Source: Betaproteobacteria bacterium UBA6904 (GTDB lineage: Bacteria > Pseudomonadota > Gammaproteobacteria > Burkholderiales > SG8-39). Taken from it: 5,166 nucleotides of DNA. The notes under the pieces were generated by a model. That model did no database searches, had not been told where the DNA came from, and was given only the letters and a program-made list of their open reading frames with translations. The stretch lies in NCBI GenBank assembly GCA_002451175.1, contig DKBI01000348.1, positions 191-5,356 on the forward strand, read 5' to 3'. Below, piece by piece: positions 1 through 5,097 of the stretch; positions within the stretch are counted from its first letter, which is position 1, and each line of letters begins with the position of its first letter. The position numbers and the translations under genes were made by a program.

Positions 1-1
1 G

Positions 2-34
2 CAATCGGGCGGCGTGCTGGCTCCATGCGCATGA
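2..34 (+). CDS. 3' end of an upstream gene (partial), likely another ABC importer subunit
   Basis: The second forward frame is open from the window edge to a TGA at 32-34 and reads QSGGVLAPCA before the stop. The stop shares bases with an ATG at 31-33, giving the ATGA overlap typical of translationally coupled genes. In Opp/Dpp-type operons the gene before this kind of ATPase is usually the partner ATPase (OppD/DppD) or a permease, so this is probably one of those; the ten visible residues are too few to identify it. The alternative is that this frame is open by chance over 33 bases, which high GC makes easy. Confidence 0.45.
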   Translation, partial: QSGGVLAPCA

Positions 35-1050
35 CCCGCGATAGTCCGCCGCTGGTGCGCGTGGCCGGGGTCGCCCGGGATTTCGACGTCTCGCGGCCGT
101 GGCTCAACCGCGTCCTCGAGCGCGCGCCGCGGCAGCTCCTGCGCGCCGTGGACGACGTCTCCTTCGAGGTGCGCCGCGGCGAGACGCTCGCGCTGGTGGG
201 CGAATCAGGCTGCGGAAAATCGACCGTCGCGCGGCTGATCGTAGGGCTCTATGCGCCGTCGGCGGGCCGCGTCGAGTTCGACGGCGTCGATCTCGCCTCG
301 CCGGAAGCCGCGGGCCGGCGCCGCGGCATGCAGATGATCTTCCAGGATCCGTTCGCCAGCCTCAACCCGCGCTGGCGCGTGCGCGACATCGTCGCCGAGC
401 CGATTCGCGTCCTCGGCCTGGCCGCCGGCGAGGCGGAGGTGGCCGCCCGCGTCGCCGAGCTCCTGCGGCAGGTCGGCCTGGTGCCCGAGGACGGCGAGAA
501 GTATCCGCACGAGTTCTCCGGCGGCCAGCGCCAGCGCATCTCCATTGCGCGCGCGCTCTCCGGCAATCCGCAGTTCCTCGTCTGCGACGAGCCGACGTCC
601 GCGCTCGACGTGTCGGTGCAGGCGCAGATCCTCAATCTGATGACCGACCTGCAGGAGCGCCTGGGCCTGACGTATCTGTTCATCTCGCACAACCTGGCGG
701 TCGTGTCGCACGTCGCCGATCGCGTCGGCGTGATGTACCTCGGCCGGCTCGTCGAGATCGCGGATGCCGAGGCGCTGTTTGCGCGGCCGCTGCATCCCTA
801 CACGCGCATGCTGCTCGACGCGATTCCGGACCTCGAGATGTCGGGCAAGGCGCGCACGCCGGTCTCCGGCGAAGTGCCCAATCCGCTCGATCCGCCGACG
901 GGATGCGCGTTCCATCCGCGCTGCCCGCATGCCGATGCGCGCTGCCGCAGCGAGCGGCCGCAGCCGCTTCCGGTGGGCACGACGGTCGTCGCCTGCCACA
1001 TTGCGGAAGCATTGGGCGACGGAAATCGGCCCGCCCGCGCCAAGCCCTGA
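31..1050 (+). CDS. ATP-binding subunit of an oligopeptide/dipeptide-type ABC importer (OppF/DppF-like)
   Basis: Cytoplasmic ATPase that hydrolyses ATP to drive import of peptides or related solutes (nickel, glutathione and some sugars use the same subfamily). Numbering from the ATG at 31 (339 aa): Walker A GESGCGKST at 57-65, Q-loop Gln105 in IFQDPF, signature FSGGQRQR at 162-169, Walker B ending Asp186-Glu187, D-loop SALD at 190-193, switch His220. The C-terminal oligopeptide-transporter extension starts at the PLHPYT motif (253-258) and carries Cys292, Cys298, Cys305 and Cys322; homologous importer ATPases bind a [4Fe-4S] cluster through such cysteines. Length matches E. coli OppF/DppF (about 334 aa), and the insert between the first strand and the AVDDVSF segment (about residues 18-45) favours the F-type over the D-type subunit. 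ATG 31 is preferred over ATG 25 because it forms an ATGA overlap with the preceding frame; neither has a clear Shine-Dalgarno. All catalytic motifs are intact. The substrate cannot be told from this subunit, and the permeases, binding protein and second ATPase are not in the window. Confidence 0.96.
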   Translation: MTRDSPPLVRVAGVARDFDVSRPWLNRVLERAPRQLLRAVDDVSFEVRRGETLALVGESGCGKSTVARLIVGLYAPSAGRVEFDGVDLASPEAAGRRRGMQMIFQDPFASLNPRWRVRDIVAEPIRVLGLAAGEAEVAARVAELLRQVGLVPEDGEKYPHEFSGGQRQRISIARALSGNPQFLVCDEPTSALDVSVQAQILNLMTDLQERLGLTYLFISHNLAVVSHVADRVGVMYLGRLVEIADAEALFARPLHPYTRMLLDAIPDLEMSGKARTPVSGEVPNPLDPPTGCAFHPRCPHADARCRSERPQPLPVGTTVVACHIAEALGDGNRPARAKP

Positions 1051-1087
1051 ACCGCTGGTCGCTGCGTAAGATCCTGATCGAACCGCG
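1051..1087. other. Convergent intergenic gap, no terminator seen
   Basis: These 37 bases separate the plus-strand ABC ATPase stop from the minus-strand stop at 1088-1090. I find no GC-rich hairpin followed by a T-run on either strand. There is a 7-base direct repeat (gaaccgc, around 1049 and 1080) and a 10-base palindrome GCGCTAGCGC at 1085-1094 that contains the minus-strand stop codon, but neither resembles an intrinsic terminator. Transcripts from the two sides may therefore overlap, or end by Rho. Confidence 0.6.
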
Positions 1088-2284
1088 CTAGCGCCCGAAT
1101 ATGCCGCGCAGCGCCTTGACGCCTTCCTTCAGCGGATCCGGGGCCTGCTGCGGCTGAGCCTCCTGCTGCGGGTTCTCGCGCGTCGCCTCGCGCGGCGGGC
1201 GCTGCGCGCGCGGCGATTCGCCCTCTTCCCCGAGCAGCAGCCCCGCGGTGGACTTGAAGCGCACCTTGGCGGCCCACTGCGGCTCCCACGGCGTCTTCGG
1301 GTCGCTCGGCCGCGGCGGATGGATGAAATTCGCCTCTTCCCCATAGGCGATGAAGTTGACCATCGGCGTGCCCGCCTTCGCGACGACTTCGCGCGGCACG
1401 GTGCACTCGGTCGTCGACGGCGGCAGGACGACCTTTTCCTTCACGAGGCGCGCCACTTCCGCCGGCGGCAGCCAGTCCATCAGCGAGCCGCCCATCTCCT
1501 GCACGTCGCTCGACGACCAGAACACGACCTCGTTCTCGTTCTGCGCGCCGACCAGCGTCGCGAAGTAGCCGGTGGCGGTGGCGATCGCGTTCCAGCGCAT
1601 CGTGTTGCCGCTCGCCGCAAGCTCCGCGCGCGCCATGAAATCCCGGTCGAGCGCAAAGCGAATGTCGGGCGAGTAGTTGCCCTTCACGAGATGATCGCCC
1701 CTGAGCGAGGCGCCCTCGGGAACCGTCTTCGGTTCCTCGGGGTTCGGCCAGTCGCCGTAGGTGCGGCTGCGACCGAACGCGGGGCCGCTGGCCTGCGCGA
1801 CGCGGCGCGAACTCAGCCCCTGCGGCATCTGCCCTTCGGCGATCTTGGCAAAATCGAACACCACCGGCTGCCCCGGGCGCGTACTGTCGCCGCAGCCCCA
1901 GTACAGCAGCATGCGGCCCTTCGGGCGCTGACCATCCGGGTAATCGCGCGGTCCGCGGTCCGCGGCGCGCTCGCGTCGCGGGGTGACCAAGGGGAGCTGG
2001 GCGCCCATCTGCAGGCCGGGCGGGATCGCATGCGCTGCGCGCGGCTCGCCCGCGGCCGACTGCTGCGAACCCAGTTGCAGCAGGAGCCGCTTGCCGCCCT
2101 GCATCCCGCCGCCGCCCATCATCCCGCCCATCATGCCGCCCATCCCCGCGGGCATTCCCGGAATCGACATGCCGGCCGCGGTTTCGGCACTCACCCAGTA
2201 ATGGGCGATCGGCGGTTTGACGACCTGGGTCTGCGCCAGCGCGAGCGCGGGCGAAACAGCGAGAAGGACGATGAAAGTACGCAC
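1088..2284 (-). CDS. Uncharacterised secreted protein with a Met/Gly-rich tract
   Basis: I do not recognise a named family. The 398-aa product starts with GTG at 2284-2282, preceded by GGAG seven bases upstream, and has a signal peptide ending ALALA at 13-17, so cleavage before Gln18 and export to the periplasm or outer surface is likely. No later hydrophobic segment or lipobox is seen. Residues 39-64 are a flexible tract rich in Met and Gly (Met at 39, 44, 48, 51, 52, 55, 56, 61). A probable folded region follows, with a GRMLLYWGCG segment (123-132), a Trp/Tyr-rich middle, and IATATGYFATLVG (234-246) followed by VVFWSSSD (253-260). There are only two cysteines, Cys131 and Cys294, which could form a disulfide. 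The C-terminal part (about 352-383) is charged and Gln/Pro-rich and ends in LRGIFGR, resembling the tail of the AsmA-like protein two genes upstream. It is the last gene of the minus-strand group, 97 bp after the FimV-domain gene. Met-rich tracts can bind copper in other periplasmic proteins, but nothing else here supports that role. Confidence 0.88.
   Translation of the reverse strand: MRTFIVLLAVSPALALAQTQVVKPPIAHYWVSAETAAGMSIPGMPAGMGGMMGGMMGGGGMQGGKRLLLQLGSQQSAAGEPRAAHAIPPGLQMGAQLPLVTPRRERAADRGPRDYPDGQRPKGRMLLYWGCGDSTRPGQPVVFDFAKIAEGQMPQGLSSRRVAQASGPAFGRSRTYGDWPNPEEPKTVPEGASLRGDHLVKGNYSPDIRFALDRDFMARAELAASGNTMRWNAIATATGYFATLVGAQNENEVVFWSSSDVQEMGGSLMDWLPPAEVARLVKEKVVLPPSTTECTVPREVVAKAGTPMVNFIAYGEEANFIHPPRPSDPKTPWEPQWAAKVRFKSTAGLLLGEEGESPRAQRPPREATRENPQQEAQPQQAPDPLKEGVKALRGIFGR
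2113..2148. repeat. Three tandem 12-base units coding a Gly-Gly-Met-Met tract
   Basis: Units at 2113-2124, 2125-2136 and 2137-2148 share the core cgcccatc. The first two differ at one position and the third at about three. On the minus strand they encode the GGMM-type repeats (about residues 46-58) of the secreted unknown protein. The period is a multiple of three, so gain or loss of a unit would change the tract length without a frameshift. Confidence 0.7.
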
Positions 2285-2291
2285 GAGGCTG

Positions 2292-2295
2292 CTCC
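2292..2295 (-). promoter_or_regulatory. Ribosome binding site GGAG fixing a GTG start
   Basis: The minus strand reads CGGAG, seven bases and then GTG at 2284. This supports the GTG as start of the Met/Gly-rich secreted protein; the next in-frame Met (residue 39) would remove the signal peptide. Confidence 0.6.
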
Positions 2296-2299
2296 GAGA

Positions 2300-2320
2300 A
2301 TTGGCGTGGCCGCCAATATA
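2300..2320 (-). promoter_or_regulatory. Inverted repeat with overlapping -10-like TATATT upstream of the secreted unknown gene
   Basis: A perfect 7-bp inverted repeat (ATTGGCG, four-base spacer, CGCCAAT) spans 2300-2317, four bases upstream of the GGAG ribosome binding site. On the minus strand it overlaps TATATT (2320-2315), five of six matches to a sigma-70 -10 box and one of the few AT-rich spots in the window. No good -35 box lies 16-18 bases upstream. It could be an operator at a promoter or a leader hairpin near the ribosome binding site. No T-run follows on the minus strand, so a terminator is unlikely. Confidence 0.35.
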
Positions 2321-2379
2321 TCCGGCGTCACACGCTCCGTTGTTGACCGCGGTTCCGTATCCGGCGACTCGCGCCAGCG

Positions 2380-2775
2380 CTACCTCGAGTCGAAGAGCAC
2401 CGTGTACTTGCGCATCACGCGGCCCGTTGCGGACTGCATGACAATCACGACCTCCAGAAAGGGCTCCTGGACCACGCGCGACGAGGTGAGCAGCAGCACC
2501 ATCTCCTTGCCGCGCGTCTCGGGCGCCACGCGAATGCTGTAGAGGTAAGGATCGAATTCCAGCCCGAGCGTCTTATATTCTTCCGGCGTAGCGATGGCGG
2601 TGTGCAGACCCGCATCCTTGCCGGGACTCGACGAAGTCACCTTCACCTCGGCACGCAGGGGCTGGCCGACCGCCGACTTCAGGGTCATGGCGCCCAGTCC
2701 CTGGGCGAATGCCGTGGAAGGAAGCCACAGGAGCGCGGCAAACGACAGGCAGAGCGAGGCAAGCAATCGGGTCAC
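2380..2775 (-). CDS. Secreted stand-alone FimV N-terminal-domain protein
   Basis: The 131-aa product has a clear signal peptide (basic MTR, hydrophobic 4-18, STAFA ending at 24; cleavage before Gln25), leaving a mature protein of about 107 aa. The mature part matches the first periplasmic domain of FimV-family proteins: LGAMTLKSAVGQPLRAEV (27-44), a variable middle with TPEEYKTLGLEFDPYL (63-78), then VVQEPFLEVVIVM (101-113) and GRVMRKYTVLFD (118-129). FimV, and its relatives HubP and TspA, are large proteins (often over 700 aa) with this domain followed by LysM, a transmembrane helix and cytoplasmic TPRs, acting at cell poles and in type IV pilus assembly. Here the gene stops exactly at the end of the domain and the 97 bases after it code no LysM, so this is a stand-alone domain rather than a fresh truncation. 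Start: GTG at 2775-2773 has AAGGA eight bases upstream; an upstream in-frame ATG at 2847 would bury the signal peptide behind 24 extra residues. It lies 72 bp downstream of the AsmA-like gene. Function is inferred from the domain only. Confidence 0.87.
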   Translation of the reverse strand: MTRLLASLCLSFAALLWLPSTAFAQGLGAMTLKSAVGQPLRAEVKVTSSSPGKDAGLHTAIATPEEYKTLGLEFDPYLYSIRVAPETRGKEMVLLLTSSRVVQEPFLEVVIVMQSATGRVMRKYTVLFDSR

Positions 2776-2783
2776 GTCGAATG

Positions 2784-2788
2784 TCCTT
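2784..2788 (-). promoter_or_regulatory. Ribosome binding site AAGGA deciding the GTG start of the FimV-domain gene
   Basis: The minus strand reads AAGGA, eight bases (CATTCGAC), then GTG at 2775. This is the best Shine-Dalgarno in the window, and it places the start 24 codons inside the longest open frame, directly at a normal signal peptide. Confidence 0.7.
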
Positions 2789-2847
2789 CGTGCTCTAGAC
2801 GCTGCGAACGCTAACACCGGGCGCTCTGCGCCGCAATGCGTGTGCAC

Positions 2848-4986
2848 CTAGCGCCGGAACAAGCCGCGCAACTTGTCGCGCAGCTGCTGCGTCACGTCGC
2901 CGGAAGGCGCCTTGGCGCCGCCCAGCGTCCTCGCCAGATCGACGCCCGACTTCGTCGCCAGCTCGGTGAGGTCCACCGCGACGTCCGGCTTGTCCAGCGC
3001 GCCCGTGAGGCGCACCGGCACGGTCACGCCTGCCAGTTTGGAGAGATCGCGTCCCCCCTGCCCCTTCGAGGTCGCGACCACGACGGCGCGCGCGGTGTAG
3101 TTGAGCGTCGAATTGCCGATGTCCACGTCGCCCGCGCCCGTGAGCCGCAGCAGCGGCGCCTTGCCCTGCAGATCGTCGTTGTGCGCGACGCCGTTGCGGA
3201 TGACGAAGCTCGCCGTGATCTCGGAGAAGTCCGTGCGCTTGGAGGGATCGTTGGCCTTCGCCGACTTCGACCCCAGCACGCTGCGCACGTCCTGGATCGC
3301 CTCGGTGAGGTTGATGCCCTTCACTGCGCCGTCGCGCAGCTCGACGCGCGCCGTGCCGCCCAGCGCCTTCTTCATCGCCGCCGCGCTGGCGCCGGCCGTC
3401 GTCACGTCGAGCGTGAGGTCGCCACGCCCCTCGAGCCGATCCTGATCTGCAGCGTCGCGCAGCAGCGGCCCCACCTGAACGCCGCGCACCGTTTCCTTGA
3501 TCGCGATCCGGCTGCCGCTCGCCTCGGCGACGAGGCTTCCGGCGAGCGTCCCCCCGTACAGCTTCGCGCTGTGCGGCGCGACTTCGAGCCGGCCGCCCGC
3601 GAGCTTGACCTCTGCCTGCACGTCGGAGAGTTTCACGCGCTGCGCCGTCAGCGCGCCAATGGCGATCCTGCCGGTGACTTGCGGGCCCCTGAGGCCGCGC
3701 AGGTCGATGCGCTCGTCGCTTCTGGATTCGGCTCTGGACTCGGTTCGCTTTGCGGGAACCAGCGGATCGAGATTCAGCCGATCGGCCTTGACGTCGAAGC
3801 TCGCCACCAGCGGCTCCAAGCGCGTTGCGGCGAAGCTCGCCCGCACGTTGGAGTCCTCGAAGCGCGCCGTCACGTCGGCCGACGCGGTCTGCTGGGTGAA
3901 GTCGGCGCGAAACGCGCCGCTCAACGGCAGCGTCACGCCCTTTTGCGGCAAGCCCGGGCCCGACAGCGTGAATTGAGCGACGATCTTCGGCAACTCGATG
4001 GCACGCGCCTCGAGATTCGCCTGCAGGGGCGTCGACACGCTGCCCTTCACCGCGCGGCCCTCGGCGCTCGAATCGAACTCCAGCGCGATGCTCGGAATCG
4101 ACAGCGCGCGCGCGGTGCCCTCGACCGCGGCGATGCGCAGCTTCGCGTCGACGCTGTGCCGGGGCCCGCTCAGCTTGAGCGCGCCCGTCACCGCGGATCC
4201 GGTGGCGCGCGCCGGCGTGACGTCGATCTTGGGCGCGGCCAGCTCCGCGGCCAGCGTCTGGCGGTCGGCGCGACCCTTTACCTGGAACGCAAATCCGTCC
4301 AGGCCGATTTCCTGGCGGGCGAGGTTGAAGCGCACCGCGCCGGCGGCCTGCGCGCGGATGTCCATGTCCGGTTTGCGGCCGGTGATGTGCGCGGAGTACG
4401 CCACCTGGCCCGGCGTGTCGCCGTCGAGGCGGCCGGTCTTCAGGTTGAGATCGCCGACGACGACTTCCTGCCCGCTCGCCTCGTCGCGCCAGGTGATCTG
4501 CGCGCGCTCGACGGCGATTTCCGCGATACGCCCCCTGGGCGGCGGGCCCTTGGCCCGCGCCGGCCGGGCCTCCGCGGCGTCCTCGCGCTCGTGCTCGCCG
4601 ACGAGGTCGGCGAAATTCATGCGCCCGTCCTTGGCGCGCACCAGGTTGACCTTCAGTCCGGAGATCTTGAATTGCTCGACGACCGCCTCGCCGGACAGGA
4701 GCGGCATCACGCGCACCGCGATCTCCGCCGAGTCGAGCGCTACGAACGCCGCGGCGCTCCTGGGTTCGGACAGCACCACCTTGCCGAGCGCGATGCCGGC
4801 CACCGGGAAGAGCCGCAGCTTCGGCTCGCCCTCGATGGTCAGCGTGCGGTCGCGCGCCTTCATCTCCCGTTCGAGCCGCGACTTCACGAACGCGCCGTCC
4901 ACCACCATCACGACCACCGCCAGCACGAGGACACACAGCACGACGAGGCCGCCGATGCCGTACGCGAGATACTTGAGGACCTTCAT
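2848..4986 (-). CDS. AsmA-family inner-membrane-anchored periplasmic protein
   Basis: 712-aa member of the AsmA family (AsmA-like, related to TamB/YhdP/YdbH). These proteins are anchored in the inner membrane with a long beta-rich periplasmic part. Several members move phospholipids to the outer membrane, and E. coli AsmA was first linked to outer-membrane protein assembly. Seen here: a short cytoplasmic start MKVLKY, one transmembrane helix at about 8-29, and the AsmA N-terminal region with TIEGEPKLRLFP (50-61) and GRMNFADL (121-128). A charged, Pro/Ala-rich linker (about 129-152) follows, then a long beta-rich middle. Next come a Ser/Arg/Glu-rich stretch (412-427), LYGGTLAGSL (477-486), and the conserved C-terminal domain with TTAGASAAAMKKALGG (529-544), GAVKGINLTEAI (553-564), DFSEITASFVIRNGVAHNDD (586-605) and a beta hairpin around LNYTARAVV (628-636). 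The tail ends LRGLFRR. It is somewhat longer than E. coli AsmA (617 aa). ATG 4986 is the only sensible start: upstream in frame there is no start codon. No Shine-Dalgarno is visible. Which AsmA paralogue this is cannot be decided from the sequence, so no symbol is given. Confidence 0.94.
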   Translation of the reverse strand: MKVLKYLAYGIGGLVVLCVLVLAVVVMVVDGAFVKSRLEREMKARDRTLTIEGEPKLRLFPVAGIALGKVVLSEPRSAAAFVALDSAEIAVRVMPLLSGEAVVEQFKISGLKVNLVRAKDGRMNFADLVGEHEREDAAEARPARAKGPPPRGRIAEIAVERAQITWRDEASGQEVVVGDLNLKTGRLDGDTPGQVAYSAHITGRKPDMDIRAQAAGAVRFNLARQEIGLDGFAFQVKGRADRQTLAAELAAPKIDVTPARATGSAVTGALKLSGPRHSVDAKLRIAAVEGTARALSIPSIALEFDSSAEGRAVKGSVSTPLQANLEARAIELPKIVAQFTLSGPGLPQKGVTLPLSGAFRADFTQQTASADVTARFEDSNVRASFAATRLEPLVASFDVKADRLNLDPLVPAKRTESRAESRSDERIDLRGLRGPQVTGRIAIGALTAQRVKLSDVQAEVKLAGGRLEVAPHSAKLYGGTLAGSLVAEASGSRIAIKETVRGVQVGPLLRDAADQDRLEGRGDLTLDVTTAGASAAAMKKALGGTARVELRDGAVKGINLTEAIQDVRSVLGSKSAKANDPSKRTDFSEITASFVIRNGVAHNDDLQGKAPLLRLTGAGDVDIGNSTLNYTARAVVVATSKGQGGRDLSKLAGVTVPVRLTGALDKPDVAVDLTELATKSGVDLARTLGGAKAPSGDVTQQLRDKLRGLFRR

Positions 4987-4994
4987 GGCTGACG

Positions 4995-5000
4995 AGTGTA
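4995..5000 (-). promoter_or_regulatory. Possible -10 box (TACACT) close to the AsmA-like start
   Basis: The minus strand has TACACT (four of six matches to TATAAT), ending eight bases before the ATG at 4986. The hexamer 17 bases further upstream (TTCTTT) matches the -35 consensus poorly. If it is used, the transcript would begin at or within a base or two of the ATG, which would fit the lack of a ribosome binding site. This is weak evidence. Confidence 0.22.
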
Positions 5001-5016
5001 GCGAATCGGTGCGCGC

Positions 5017-5053
5017 AAAAGAATCGCGCCCGTCCGTTGCAGGCGGACGGGCG
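5017..5053 (-). terminator. Rho-independent terminator of the right-edge minus-strand gene
   Basis: A perfect 10-bp GC-rich stem (CGCCCGTCCG at 5027-5036 pairing with 5044-5053, seven-base loop) is followed on the minus strand by CGATTCTTTT (5026-5017), a T-rich run. It lies about 45 bases past the stop at 5098 and before the AsmA-like start at 4986, so it should insulate the AsmA-like gene from upstream transcription. The forward side has no T-run, so it is probably one-directional. Confidence 0.75.
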
Positions 5054-5058
5054 GCGTT

Positions 5059-5077
5059 GGGCGCTGCAGATGCGCCC
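5059..5077. repeat. Second hairpin next to the terminator
   Basis: A perfect 6-bp inverted repeat (GGGCGC at 5059-5064, GCGCCC at 5072-5077, seven-base loop) lies between the stop at 5098 and the main terminator stem, with only five bases between the two hairpins. It has no T-run of its own and may only help 3'-end formation or RNA stability; it could also be chance in GC-rich DNA. Confidence 0.4.
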
Positions 5078-5097
5078 GCTACAGCATGCCGGTCAAC

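Noticed and set aside
99..1091. A 330-codon plus-strand frame inside the ABC ATPase gene
   Set aside because: It is Arg/Ala-rich and frame-shifted relative to an intact ATPase with every catalytic motif.
1950..1963. Two tandem copies of ggtccgc
   Set aside because: They lie inside the coding part of the secreted unknown and code an Arg/Gly/Asp-rich stretch; expected by chance.
2343..2348. TTGACC on the plus strand as a -35 box
   Set aside because: No -10-like hexamer lies 16-18 bases downstream, and no plus-strand gene follows.
2285..2379. Continuation of the FimV-domain gene by frameshift into a LysM domain
   Set aside because: The gap is too short and no frame reads a LysM-like sequence; the protein ends cleanly at the domain edge.
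1319..2542. A 407-codon plus-strand frame across the secreted unknown and FimV-domain genes
   Set aside because: It spans two minus-strand genes and their gap, is rich in Arg/His/Ala, and shows no signal peptide or domain.
2820..2832. 5-bp hairpin (GGCGC, three-base loop, GCGCC) downstream of the AsmA-like stop as a terminator
   Set aside because: The stem is short and no T-run follows on the minus strand, so it is not convincing in GC-rich DNA.
2795..4936. A 713-codon minus-strand frame overlapping the AsmA-like gene
   Set aside because: It is dominated by Arg/Gly/Ala with no motif, consistent with a shifted reading of the AsmA-like gene.
2836..4992. A 718-codon plus-strand open frame lying antisense to the AsmA-like gene
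   Set aside because: It is Arg/His/Leu/Ala-rich with no domain pattern, and its frame is the complement of a gene with clear AsmA motifs; long antisense frames are normal at this GC content.
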